DNA from: Heterobilharzia americana | Lineage: Eukaryota; Platyhelminthes; Trematoda; Strigeidida; Schistosomatidae | DNA length: 64,000 bases | Assembly (NCBI GenBank): GCA_944470555.2 | Contig: OX104127.1 | Coordinates: 119,502,741-119,566,740, forward strand | Reading direction: 5' to 3' | Part shown: positions 57,301 through 63,695 of the stretch, in pieces | How the letters are laid out: each line of letters begins with the position of its first letter | Numbering within the stretch: the stretch's first letter is position 1 | The notes under the pieces: model-generated | Database searches by the model: none | Seen by the model: the letters and a program-made list of their open reading frames with translations, nothing else | Told to the model about the DNA's origin: nothing | Position numbers and translations under genes: made by a program

Positions 57301-60300
57301 TCTGTTGGCATTCACTTTTTATAATGTTCCAAACTTAAATAACTTGAACTATTACATTTTCCTACAGTATTTTTCATCATTCCATTTGTCTTCCTCTCTG
57401 GTAAGGTGTTGATTATACTGATCAATCAGTTAGGCTAATTTTTTTGAGTTTTCTATCCTTTTTCATGATTCCACTTGATTGTTATTGATAACTGTTATAA
57501 TCCACGGTATATATAACGATACAATGCTCCCATGTGATACGATTAACGATAGAACAATGACTTCTCAGCACGACATTCAACTGACACTAGAAGATAATAA
57601 TCTACCTGAAAACTCAGTCGTTTATATTTCCTTACATAGCCTTGCCTAGGGAAAACAAAATAGCATATTAAAAGTGTTAAATGGACCAATTAGCGTTTAG
57701 TATAGTAAATCTCGGTAAAAATAAGTATTTATACTGGGTGATGATTGAAGGTGAAGTGAAAATTTGAACTATTGCCGGATTCGAACCAGCGACCACTTGG
57801 TTTCTGACCTGGTGCTCTATTAACTTGAACTACGATTGGTCGGACTGTTGATCGGATTTTTATTTCACTTCAATCACTAAGGTGTGTTTTACCCGACTAT
57901 TATGTGAATTGGTGTTGCGTTGCTGTCCCTTAATCGTATTCACATGGACTGCCCAACCGGCACTTTCATCCCGATCCAAATGTAACTGAGTCAGAGATGG
58001 AGAGCATCATATTGATGATTATCATTTTGACTGTTTGAGATAGCCGTGGTTTGGTAGACTTGTATTATTGATACTAGGTAATGATTGAGGGTGAAATGGA
58101 AATTTAGTTCGTTGCCGGACTCGGACCAGTGACCACTGGGTTTCCACCCGATGATCTACCAACTGAGTTATGAGGTCGGACTGCAGACCAGGTTTTTTTT
58201 TCACTTCAGTCACTAAAGTGTGTTTTACCCGACTACCATATGAATTCGTGACATGTTCCTACTTCTTGATCGTATTCATCACCCAGTATAAATACAAGTC
58301 TGCCAAACTACGGCTATCTCAGATAGTCAAGTGGTAAAATAAGTAACATCTCATGACGCACAAAGGGAGCATACTGATGACATATACGTCCTATAAGTTA
58401 GTTTTTCTTCGGGATTAAGCATCCCTGACGATAACATCCTTTAAAGGTAACAAGTTATAAAATACACTTCTTATCGTGATTCCACTTTCTTTTTTCATAA
58501 TAGGAATTTTTCACACGTGCATATGATCGTATTCTTGAAGAGCAGAGACATGAAGAAAATGAATCTGCTGATACCACTGGTGGTGGTACTATCTCATCCA
58601 ATGATGATTATTATCATGGGCTAGGTGTTACTGTTCGTTATAATCAAGCAAGACTTCATGAAGCTCAAGGTAGATCTGATTTAGCTGAAGAAATTTATAA
58701 GAGTATTCTACTTCGACATCCAAGCTACATTGAATGTAAGTTTATTATATGATGAATATAGAAAAAAAATACATATGAGTAAATTTTCTATGAAATTAAG
58801 TTGTGTTTGTTGACGCTTCACCTTCCTTCATCTTCATAGATTATAATTCTTACCTAATTCATTGTTTTCATATACTCCTTTTCCTGCCTTATAGAACTGA
58901 GTGAAAAATAACTTTTAAGTGATCAAAATTGATTGATTTTCTTGTCACTTTCATTTAAGGATAATAATGATAATACTAATCAATTTATTCAATCTAGAGG
59001 TTTGTTAAGATTTATTAATTTCAAGTTGCTGTTCATCATGAACTGACATCAGTTGTAACCGGTGGGGCAAACCTGGTTGGACGTGTGAGGACAAGTACTA
59101 AACGATGAAATTGAATGAGATTGATCGTGCTATACCGTGAACTGATAAAAGTTGGAGGTATTGACCACTAGATTCTAATCCAATGGCTCAGTAGTAACGT
59201 GCTGGCCATGGAACCTGAAGGTCGCGGGTTCGATCCCTAGCGGGGTGGGGTCATGGGTGCGCGCTGCTGAGGAGTCCCATGCTAGGAGGGAACAGCTGTC
59301 CAGTTCTCCCAGGTTTTCAGTGTTCTCATTCAAATGATGTCAGCCCACGGTGAATACCAACTTGGAATATTGTTGTTACAGTATGATATTCTGTGTCATA
59401 TTTTAAAAAACTCCTTGTATAGTATTTGCAAATGAACAGCTATGGCATCTAAATAGTGTTAATAATAATGGTAATAGTTTAATAGACAATAATATATGAC
59501 GGTCAGTTGTTGTTTTTAGGTTATCATCTGGTTTGTTCATAGGTTGTTGCTTGGGATAGATACACAAACAGATAGACGAAACTAACTTAGAACCTGGCAC
59601 ACAAATACATCGGTCCAAGTTGTCATACTTCACAGTAGTATACAAAAAACAGGTGGATAGAAAAAGAGTGATATTAAAGTAAACAAAGCTGTGTGAAAGA
59701 ATAAACTATTTGCAGATAAAGGTTAGTCCAAATATTTAAGCTTTAGATGTCAAGGAGTGAATACATCTGAGCCACTGAGACCGATTTTCAACCGTATCAT
59801 CAAGAGTCCTCAACCACTAATTCATTTCGCCATGGGGACCCCAACCAGACATAGTTTGACTTAATCGACTGTTGCCGGGTCTTGGTCTGGCCCCCCTGAA
59901 CCCTCTTCTAACCTAATCCAACGTCCACCTACCATGACATGTCGAGGTAGACGATGGCTCAGCATACGCAACATATGAAATAATGGGGAATATTTGTAGC
60001 TCAGGTGGATGGTCTTGGTTGTATTATCTTCTCTGAGCTGGGTTGTTTAATCGTGAAGCTTTCATCGTCTTTCTAGATGACATCATCAGCTCTAACTTTA
60101 GCATGAAGTGAGCTGTCAATATCTCTCCGTAAGTGATTTAGTAGCTTTCCTAACGAACTGGTTTATAATTGGTTGTTTCCTTTGATTGTTATGTCATTGA
60201 CTGTACAGACTTTACGATTGGCTGTTGATAGATTGGGTCTATGTCTATACATCTATTGATTTCTGACTGACTGACCTGAATGCCAAGCTTTTAGGAATTC

Positions 60301-62416
60301 TCTGATATTCTTTGTGTTTCCTCTGTCCAAAATTTCTACATTGTCGAAATTGAATTCATGTTCATAATTACCACGTGAATTGAAATGAATAATGAAATGT
60401 CGTGATGTTTAATAGTCAATTGGTGCTCATGTAGACGAAGGCGAAGAGGGCAACCACTTTGTCCAATGTAGTGTTGACTACAGTTATTGCAGTCAGTTTT
60501 GTAAATGATATTCTGTTTGTCTTCTTTGATTGTTGCATCCTTTGGTCCGCATAATAGTGTTTGTGGGGAATTTGTTGCATTATGAACCACACCGATTCCA
60601 AGTGGTTTCAATAATCTTGTCATGATTTCTGATATATTCTTTATGTATTGTAGAATGATACGTTTATTGATTTCTGTCAATGACTTTGTAGTTGATGATG
60701 TACGGGATAAGCATCTTCTGATAAATTTCCATCGGTAGCCGTTTTTCTTAAGGATGGACATCAAGTAGTTTTCTCCGTTTCTCCATGAAGTTGTTGCACT
60801 GCAGTGCAGTGTTTTCTCGATCTTTTGAACCACACCGATTCCAAGTGGTTTCAGTAATCTTGTCGTGATTTATGATATATTCTTTATATATGGTAGGATG
60901 ATGCGTTCGATGATTTCTTTCGATGACCTTGTAATTGATGATGTACGGGATGGGCATCTTCTGATAAAGTGTCATAGGTAGCCGTTCTTCATAAGAGTGA
61001 ATACCAAGTATTTTCCTTCGTTTCTACTTGAAATTGTTGTACTGTAGTTTGTTCTCTCTCTTTTGAACAGGGTTTGCATCCAACTAATTTTGTGTGTTGT
61101 TTGGTTGTTGCTACTGTAGTTGAGGATTTGGTCAGTGTGTGTTGGCTTCCTATACACTTGGGTTCCCAGCTTTCCGGCATTTGTCCTACTGGCTAAAACA
61201 TCCAGGAATGGTAGTTGATTGTTTGACTCCTTCTCCATTATGAATTTGATGTCATTGAAAACGTTATTGATCAAACTGTTAGTGTTTTTTATATTACCTT
61301 TTTTAATGATGACGAAAGTGTCGTCCACAATAGCGAATCCAAATTTTTAGTTTCATCACAAGTAGAATGATGGCTTCCAGTCTATGCATCACTACTTCTG
61401 ATATCGTCTAGAAAGACGACGAAAGCTTCACGACTGAGCAACCCAGTTCAGAGAACATAATACAACGAAGATACGCAATATATTTCAAAGCCATCTCAGC
61501 CGATTAGGGTCCACAGTCTTATCAGTCCAATTGCCTTGTATGTCAAGATGAATCAAAAAGAACTTATATGTTTTGTGATTGAGTTTTATTTGATGACTGA
61601 GTTGCATGGAAATGTATCACATCTTATTACAGTAGATGATTTATGGTAGTTATTAAACGTCTCTGTCATAATGGTCCATCTATGTTATATTGGTTAGGAA
61701 GCTTGTTTCTTGCAGTTCTATCATACCAGAAAGGTTGTTTTGAGGGAAAGATAGGAGAAAAGTCATCTTGATAATTTAAAAAGCAAATTAACACTAGGGT
61801 GAAGTCAGGCTCCTAATCATTATTCACAAAGGGATAGTATTAAGGTGTTGATAATTTTGTCTTCATTTTAATGGCGAAGATTAACTCTAGACACACTTCA
61901 TCTCTCCTATCTCTACATTACACTTCGTTTGTGACAGTAAGAGGTTTTGAAGTTTTTCTAGTTTAACTCAGCTAATTTTCAGTCAGAAAGATCGTGTGTT
62001 TTTGATCTTTTTCAAATCGATATAACTAACCAAGTATCATCTTCCTGTCAACAATAAGATGCTTGTGAAAATCGAAGCAATGGTCTATCGTCTTGCTACT
62101 GAGTATACTGGTTCACTGTAAAATCTTACGTATGATTTGAAAATATCTAGTGACATACAATGCATAACAAGTTTATTCACTAATGAAATATCCTTAAGAT
62201 TATTTTTCTCCAATCAATTTCTTGCATGTCAACAATTTGATTGACTTGAAAATTGTCTATTTTTGTTTACTATTTGAAAGTAATATAATGTGATAATTTG
62301 AAAATAGTATAAAATTTTACAAATCAGGTTATATTCGTTTGGGTTGTATTGCACGTGATCGAGGACAAATTCGTGATGCTTCAATTTGGTTCAAGGAAGC
62401 TTTAGATGTGGATCAG
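38710..62416 (+). CDS. CTR9: CTR9, PAF1 complex TPR subunit (5' half; seven exons, partial)
   Basis: Ctr9 is a nuclear scaffold of TPR repeats that holds the PAF1 complex together on elongating RNA polymerase II and supports histone H2B ubiquitination and H3K4/K36 methylation (established for the family). Seven exons splice in frame into about 586 residues, collinear with human CTR9 from its N-terminal 'IEIPLR' through the block ending '[14 protein letters not shown]', about half of the usual 1,100-1,200 residues. The start-codon exon lies upstream of 38710 and the TPR remainder plus charged C-terminus beyond 64000. Intron phases in order are 2, 0, 0, 0, 0, 1, then 0 after the last exon. Introns are 4486, 2299, 3256, 2217, 6099 and 3592 bp. 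All hold repeats in both orientations, yet exon frames are uninterrupted, so the gene looks functional. Confidence 0.96.
39036..39718. other. CTR9 intron a, unannotated part
   Basis: AT-rich intron sequence with no recognised element. Confidence 0.5.
39719..40000 (+). repeat. Solo LTR-like repeat
   Basis: It matches 63460-63690 in reverse complement over more than 200 bp with scattered changes (landmarks 'ggcagaaatcatagg', 'accagcaat', 'agaagcagaagaggaaatga', 'gacaataaacattcc'). The partner at 63.5 kb sits directly before a gag frame, so both are read as LTRs. No internal sequence follows here. Confidence 0.65.
40001..40715. other. CTR9 intron a, mostly unassigned
   Basis: A possible SINE remnant lies near 40180-40330 (a reversed tRNA-like phrase around 'accaatgggttatggc'). 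Otherwise AT-rich. Confidence 0.4.
40716..41035. mobile_element. Foldback hammerhead SINE (family F), compact form
   Basis: The left arm (minus) runs from the tail 'tattcatcgtggattgacat', through a decayed hammerhead (core CTGAGGG, GGGA for GAAA), to a tRNA-like head with box B GGGTTCGATCC and box A 'TAGCTCAATGG' (at about 40830-40885 in reverse). After a 30-bp centre, the right arm (plus) has a hammerhead with intact core and the same tail in opposite orientation. Only one tRNA head is present, in the middle. Confidence 0.8.
40927..40972 (+). ncRNA. Hammerhead ribozyme motif (family F)
   Basis: Parts: GCACTG, CTGAGGA, GTCT/GGGC with loop CATGCTA, GAA, ACAG/CTAT, C (AUC triplet), CAGTTC. The invariant core is complete and stem II pairs with wobbles. 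Stem I has one mismatch and stem III one. Confidence 0.65.
41036..41459. other. CTR9 intron a, unassigned
   Basis: No motif recognised. Confidence 0.4.
41460..41830 (-). pseudogene. Penelope-like element GIY-YIG fragment
   Basis: The minus strand encodes '[20 protein letters not shown]' and '[12 protein letters not shown]' (41622-41819), the GIY-YIG core with the second Gly of YIG changed. After a stop, '[15 protein letters not shown]' and '[10 protein letters not shown]' follow (about 41490-41610). This is the same domain as at 9893-10190 (+). Confidence 0.8.
42195..42925 (+). mobile_element. RTE-type LINE 3' end, inverted copy of 33366-34160
   Basis: Reverse complement of the 3' part of RTE copy B. 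Positions add to 76294 across 33529-33844 without indel, and the 69-codon frame 42556-42765 ('[15 protein letters not shown]') is identical. It keeps the internal AAT run (42329-42358) at the same place but shorter, and lacks about 30 bp near 42262. 5'-truncated at about 42195. Sits in CTR9 intron a. Confidence 0.9.
42926..43521. other. CTR9 intron a, 3' part
   Basis: AT-rich, ending in a T-rich tract before exon b. No element recognised. Confidence 0.5.
43522..43969 (+). CDS. CTR9: CTR9 exon b (TPR region)
   Basis: Acceptor 'ttattttgcag'; donor GTAATT at 43970. Encodes 149 codons of TPR helices: '[14 protein letters not shown]', '[17 protein letters not shown]', '[19 protein letters not shown]' and '[13 protein letters not shown]'. 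The highly conserved 'GMGHCF' turn is intact. Codons are strongly A/T-ending, as expected for a schistosome host gene and unlike the GC-richer LINE frames. Confidence 0.96.
43970..44702. other. CTR9 intron b, 5' part
   Basis: AT-rich; no element recognised. Confidence 0.45.
44703..44882 (+). mobile_element. Smalpha-like SINE
   Basis: tRNA-like head with 'GGTGGCCTAGTGGATAACGC' (box A) and 'GATTCGAGTCCC' (box B), then 'ccactcattgggatgg', a hammerhead remnant and the usual end 'attccattggtagccacc'. Typical Smalpha layout of schistosomes. Confidence 0.85.
44803..44847 (+). ncRNA. Decayed Smalpha hammerhead
   Basis: Stem I ATCCAG/CTAGAT and core CTGACGA are present, but GAA is changed to TAA and stem II is rearranged (GTGTC/GGACT). 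Probably inactive. Confidence 0.6.
45085..45590 (+). mobile_element. Tandem tRNA-headed repeat (family D), head-body-head
   Basis: Two tRNA-like heads about 338 bp apart (45091 and 45429), each 'CCTCGTAGCT' plus box A and 'GGTTCGAATCC'-like box B. The first head is followed by a body of about 260 bp; the second keeps only the start of that body. Inverted copies are at 48770-49110 and 57725-58330; the same-strand copy is at 54360-54665. Confidence 0.8.
45591..46268. other. CTR9 intron b, 3' part with a family H SINE remnant
   Basis: Around 46035-46150 is a tRNA-like phrase ('GTGGTTAATTGGTTTAGGC', 'CACAGGTTTTAAC') related to the repeat at 37780. A short G run is at 45810-45820. Otherwise AT-rich. 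Confidence 0.5.
46269..46601 (+). CDS. CTR9: CTR9 exon c (TPR region)
   Basis: Acceptor 'attaatttag'; donor GTAAGT at 46602. 111 codons: '[14 protein letters not shown]', '[20 protein letters not shown]', '[20 protein letters not shown]' and '[16 protein letters not shown]'. Starts and ends on codon boundaries. Confidence 0.96.
46730..48760 (-). mobile_element. Penelope-like element, near full-length but broken
   Basis: Minus strand in element order. RT begins with '[20 protein letters not shown]' (about 48370) and '[10 protein letters not shown]'. Then come '[11 protein letters not shown]' (48186) and, after a stop at 47986, '[20 protein letters not shown]' (about 47930-47990). The catalytic 'FRYVDDTF' (about 47875) and '[11 protein letters not shown]' follow. 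A Ser/Asn-rich linker coded by TAG/TAA-type repeats (about 47405-47500) leads to the GIY-YIG nuclease: '[20 protein letters not shown]' and '[12 protein letters not shown]' (47032-47325). The nuclease follows RT, the Penelope order. Frame shifts and stops disable it. Inserted antisense in CTR9 intron c. Confidence 0.9.
46768..46822 (-). ncRNA. Hammerhead-like hairpin at the Penelope 3' end
   Basis: The minus strand reads CCTGATATGAATAT, hairpin GGAC/GTCC with a 10-nt loop, then GAAACGTTATCC. The CTGA and GAAAC halves flank the hairpin as in hammerheads, but the segment between CTGAT and the stem is longer than the canonical core. Candidate only. Confidence 0.35.
48765..49110 (-). mobile_element. 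Family D tRNA-headed repeat
   Basis: Near-identical reverse complement of 45100-45470. One tRNA-like head is at 48780-48860 on the minus strand, followed outward by the body up to 'gataatcatcatgatg' at about 49020-49040. Confidence 0.85.
49111..49490. other. CTR9 intron c, unassigned
   Basis: AT-rich; no motif recognised. Confidence 0.45.
49490..49660 (-). mobile_element. tRNA-headed SINE-like repeat (family H)
   Basis: The minus strand has 'TTGTGGCTCAATGGTTTAGG' (box A) and 'GATTCGAACTC' (box B). Same family as 37780-37960 (+). Confidence 0.7.
49858..49989 (+). CDS. CTR9: CTR9 exon d, followed by a GC donor
   Basis: Acceptor 'ccaattag'. Encodes 44 codons: '[19 protein letters not shown]', '[16 protein letters not shown]' and 'SKQLFKQ'. 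To join exon e in phase 0 and keep the family alignment ('KQ' then '[12 protein letters not shown]'), the exon must end at CAA 49989, and the intron begins GCAAGT. Using the nearby GT (49994) would shift the frame into a stop two codons into exon e. Confidence 0.92.
49990..49995 (+). other. CTR9: Non-canonical GC splice donor (GCAAGT)
   Basis: The intron starts GCAAGT, the common form of GC-AG introns handled by the major spliceosome. It is supported by reading frame and by protein alignment on both sides. Confidence 0.85.
49996..50380. other. CTR9 intron d, 5' part
   Basis: No recognised element; a phrase around 50055-50165 is GC-richer but unassigned. Confidence 0.4.
50381..51140 (+). pseudogene. 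LINE RT C-terminal fragment
   Basis: Plus strand in shifting frames: '[17 protein letters not shown]' (the YADD box changed to YAND), '[17 protein letters not shown]', '[15 protein letters not shown]' and '[17 protein letters not shown]'. These are the blocks that close the ORF2 of a common schistosome LINE. Stops throughout. Confidence 0.8.
51141..51789 (+). mobile_element. Family E SINE remnant in otherwise unassigned intron
   Basis: At about 51458-51500 the plus strand has GCCTTGGTAACGAGGGCCAA, then AAAGCACAAAG. This is a decayed copy of the family E hammerhead seen at 54742 and 55066. The rest is AT-rich without motif. Confidence 0.5.
51795..52132. mobile_element. Foldback hammerhead SINE (family F), compact form
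   Basis: Left arm (51800-51905, minus): tail plus hammerhead with core CTGAGGA but GGAA in place of GAAA. Then a centre with a tRNA-like head on the plus strand ('AGTAGCTCAATGGTAACGTG', 'GTGGGTTTGATCCC' at about 51944-52000). Right arm (52010-52130, plus): hammerhead plus tail. Compared with 40716-41035 the single central head has the opposite orientation. Lies just upstream of CTR9 exon e. Confidence 0.8.
52022..52067 (+). ncRNA. Hammerhead ribozyme motif (family F)
   Basis: Stem I GCACTG/CAGTGC pairs perfectly. Core CTGAGGA; stem II GTCG/GGAC with loop CATTGTA (three pairs); GGA where GAA is expected; stem III ACAG/TTGT; C at the cleavage position. The A13-to-G change probably abolishes cleavage. 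Confidence 0.6.
52207..52404 (+). CDS. CTR9: CTR9 exon e (TPR region)
   Basis: Acceptor 'ttctcaacag'; donor GTAAGT at 52405. 66 codons: '[20 protein letters not shown]', '[13 protein letters not shown]' and '[20 protein letters not shown]'. Phase 0 at both ends. Confidence 0.96.
52405..54359. other. CTR9 intron e, 5' part, unassigned
   Basis: About 2 kb without a recognised element. The 52.6-53.6 kb part is less AT-rich than its surroundings. Open frames at 53231-53449 (-) and 54032-54235 (+) show no motifs. Confidence 0.45.
54360..54670 (+). mobile_element. Family D repeat, body then tRNA-like head
   Basis: Body 54360-54560, then head 'ACCTCGTAGTTCAGTTGGTA' and 'ACTGGTTCGGATCC' at 54567-54630. 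Same family as 45085-45590. Confidence 0.8.
54742..54786 (-). ncRNA. Hammerhead ribozyme motif (family E, unit 2)
   Basis: Minus-strand parts: GCCTTG, CTGACGA, GTGC/GCAT with loop CGAAAA, GAA, palindromic stem III ACCT/AGGT, C (GUC triplet), CATGGC. Core complete; stem II four pairs with one wobble; stem I five of six. The most complete hammerhead in the window. Confidence 0.8.
55066..55110 (-). ncRNA. Hammerhead ribozyme motif (family E, unit 1)
   Basis: Same layout: GCCTTG, CTGACGA, GTGC/GCAC (four Watson-Crick pairs) with loop CAAAAA, GAA, ACCT/GGAT, C (AUC triplet), CATGGC. Stem III is weaker than in the other unit. Confidence 0.75.
55223..56960 (-). mobile_element. Penelope-like element fragment folded into a large inverted repeat
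   Basis: The arms 55240-55935 and 56320-56950 are reverse complements of each other with moderate divergence and some indels; the centre is about 385 bp. Reading minus from about 56340, the centre plus left arm give '[20 protein letters not shown]', '[17 protein letters not shown]', '[16 protein letters not shown]', '[12 protein letters not shown]' and '[19 protein letters not shown]'. These form the GIY-YIG C-terminal region of a Penelope-like element. The right arm holds a second copy of the last part in opposite orientation. A family D head (56660-56720) interrupts the right arm. A TTATAATAG-type repeat (55225-55290) ends the left arm. Confidence 0.8.
56961..57720. other. CTR9 intron e, unassigned
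   Basis: AT-rich; no motif recognised. Confidence 0.45.
57721..58335 (-). mobile_element. Tandem family D repeats (minus)
   Basis: Two tRNA-like heads on the minus strand (about 57770-57840 and 58115-58185), about 345 bp apart. Boxes are 'GGTTCGAATCC' (57776-57795 in reverse) and a more decayed second. Body segments alternate with the heads as at 45085-45590. Confidence 0.8.
58504..58735 (+). CDS. CTR9: CTR9 exon f (TPR region with Gly/Ser-rich insert)
   Basis: Acceptor 'ttcataatag'; donor GTAAGT at 58736. Encodes '[19 protein letters not shown]', then an insert '[19 protein letters not shown]', then '[20 protein letters not shown]' and '[14 protein letters not shown]'. The insert lengthens a loop that is short in vertebrate Ctr9. 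One base (T) carries over to exon g, giving Cys. Confidence 0.95.
58736..59029. other. CTR9 intron f, 5' part
   Basis: AT-rich; nothing recognised. Confidence 0.4.
59030..59372. mobile_element. Foldback hammerhead SINE (family F), left arm shortened
   Basis: Only about 25 bp of the left tail remain ('ttcatcatgaactgacatca' at 59031). A central block related to 8585-8725 follows. A plus-strand tRNA-like head comes next ('AATGGCTCAGTAGTAACGTG', 'GCGGGTTCGATCCC'), then a hammerhead with intact CTGAGGA but damaged stem II and GGGAA, and then the tail. Confidence 0.75.
59373..59990. other. CTR9 intron f, unassigned
   Basis: No clear motif. The minus-strand open frame 59403-59645 is unsupported. 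Confidence 0.4.
60035..60100 (-). ncRNA. Hammerhead-like hairpin, inner terminal repeat
   Basis: Minus strand: GAG-CTGATGA, one extra T, GTCATC/GACGAT stem with loop TAGAAA, GAAAGCTTCACG. Core halves are present, with an extra base before stem II as in 9829-9870. Candidate only. Confidence 0.4.
61383..61432 (+). ncRNA. Hammerhead-like hairpin, outer terminal repeat
   Basis: Plus strand: CTTCTGATATCGTCT, AGAA, AGACGACGAAAGCTTCACG. The stem is intact and longer than in its partner, but CTGATGA is altered to CTGATAT. Inverted partner of 60035-60100. Confidence 0.4.
61481..62327. other. CTR9 intron f, 3' part
   Basis: AT-rich, no element recognised. It ends with the acceptor of exon g. Confidence 0.45.
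62328..62416 (+). CDS. CTR9: CTR9 exon g (last visible)
   Basis: Acceptor 'acaaatcag'; donor GTAAAA at 62417. After the shared Cys codon it encodes '[20 protein letters not shown]' and 'FKEALDVDQ', a TPR helix pair. The next exon (expected to start near 'HPDAW' in the family) was not found before 64000. Confidence 0.95.
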
Positions 62417-62690
62417 GTAAAATAGAAAAAAAAAGTGTTCAATTTGATCATTTCTGTTTGACAATATTAGACAATATTAATTACAGTACAGTTTAAATGA
62501 TTTACCACTTATCAGTATTTGATTTAATCTTTCTTACTTAATCATCATGTTTAGGGATATCGATCTCTTTTATCAAATTCTGTTTATATATTCTTGTTCT
62601 CTAGAATTTCTGAAGGTGTTTTTATGTCTGAGTAATAAGCCAGTATAAATATGTACTGGAAGTGAATGACTGAAGGATATTTTATTATGT
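62417..62690. other. CTR9 intron g, 5' part
   Basis: AT-rich; no motif. Confidence 0.45.
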
Positions 62691-62796
62691 TCATGTTGGA
62701 ATTCATCATGGACTGATATCGGTTGAAGGAACATTGAACAACTGTTTCATCCTATTATGGCCCTCCTTAGCAGTGCGCACTCATTGTACTGGGTGT
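62691..62796 (-). mobile_element. Family F SINE end fragment
   Basis: Minus-strand hammerhead remnant at about 62742-62785 (core CTAAGGA, stem II GGGC/GGAT) and tail 'ggaattcatcatggactgat'. Abuts the gag fragment. Confidence 0.6.
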
Positions 62797-63403
62797 TTCA
62801 AAGTGCGACCATTGCCTCTCGAAGGTTATCGACTTTTTTTCTCCAGTTATTCACCTCTGATGACTCCACCGTAGCTAATGTTGTACCAATCAGCTGTCTG
62901 GTCATCCTTCCCAGCCCACTAATATCCATGGGTTGGGCTGCATTTACTAGTTGTAACTTCTGGGCGATGGCATCTGGGACACTTTCAGTGAACTGTGCAT
63001 CCAGCAACTATGCTTGGGAGTCCTCATCCAAAGTGGGAAGTGCTCGTCGAAATAGTTTCGTCAACTTCACAGCCAATACCAGCGGATTTTCGTCTATTCC
63101 AAGTTTTGTGCTCCGGAACCGCTGCATCGCCAGCTCCCCTGTCCGTTGAACTGTCGGACTTCACCTCCAGTCATTCAACCATTCTCTCCCGAATCTCCTT
63201 TCCATCGCACGTTTCACACTGTCATATACCGCTTTCGCCCTACTCCTCAGCAACGTGCTAAGCACCACAATCTTTTCTCTGGGATCCCGGACACCCACCA
63301 GCTCGGCGACTGTCGAGGAGTCCGTGAGAAAGACCTTTATGTTTCTGTTTTCGAACACTGGAGTCCACGGAATCTTCATCACATCCAGAAGCAGTGACAC
63401 CAA
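62797..63403 (-). pseudogene. LTR-retrotransposon gag fragment
   Basis: The minus strand from 63403 reads 'MKIPWTPVFENRNIKVFL', 'ELVGVRDPREKIVVLSTLL' and 'VKRAMERRFGREWLNDWR'. After a frame shift (about 63150) come 'IDENPLVLAVKLTKLFRRAL' and 'LLDAQFTESVPDAIAQKL', and the fragment ends with a heptad-like 'EVNNWRKKVDNLREAMVAL'. I recognise it as a schistosome gag-type protein but cannot assign the lineage. It follows an LTR and a primer-site-like sequence at 63404-63420. Pol is absent. Confidence 0.6.
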
Positions 63404-63695
63404 TTGTAGGAAACGACAAGACTGAGACGCAAGAAGGAGGGAATGTTTATTATTGACATCGTGTACAGTAGTGATGACTTATTGCACACCTTGTACTAAA
63501 ACGGTCATTTGCACAGTTTACTTCATTTCCTCTTCTGCTTCTATCTCAATTTGCTCTTAATATGCCTGCGTTGTTTCTTGTGTTTCTCTCGGCAGAATCT
63601 TTACCCATTGCTGGTAATTGCCTATGATTTCTGCCTCCTTTTCAACATATACTATTTATGTCCATTCTGATCAGCAACGCCCACTACACTATGAG
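63404..63695 (-). repeat. Probable 5' LTR of the gag fragment
   Basis: Shares more than 200 bp with 39719-39950 in reverse complement. On the minus strand it ends '...gtttcctaca', followed by TTGGTGTCACTG, a plausible primer site, and then gag. Confidence 0.6.

Larger units (their letters stand above)
59991..61480 (-). mobile_element. Penelope-like element flanked by inverted terminal hairpin repeats
   Basis: Minus strand: '[12 protein letters not shown]' (the end of the RT palm box, 61300), '[10 protein letters not shown]', '[13 protein letters not shown]' and '[12 protein letters not shown]' (60972-61328). Then a linker, and GIY-YIG: '[19 protein letters not shown]' and '[16 protein letters not shown]' (60336-60833). 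Both ends carry a related block in opposite orientation: 60000-60100 on minus and 61383-61470 on plus. Each has 'tctagaaagacga', GAAAGCTTCACGA and 'cagagaa...ataatacaac'. A partial internal duplication occurs at 60590-60985 ('CACACCGATTCCAAGTGGTT' at 60591 and 60832). Confidence 0.85.

Noticed and set aside
61383..61432. Calling the Penelope hairpins confirmed hammerheads
   Set aside because: The core is altered (CTGATAT here, an extra base elsewhere), so they are listed only as hammerhead-like candidates.
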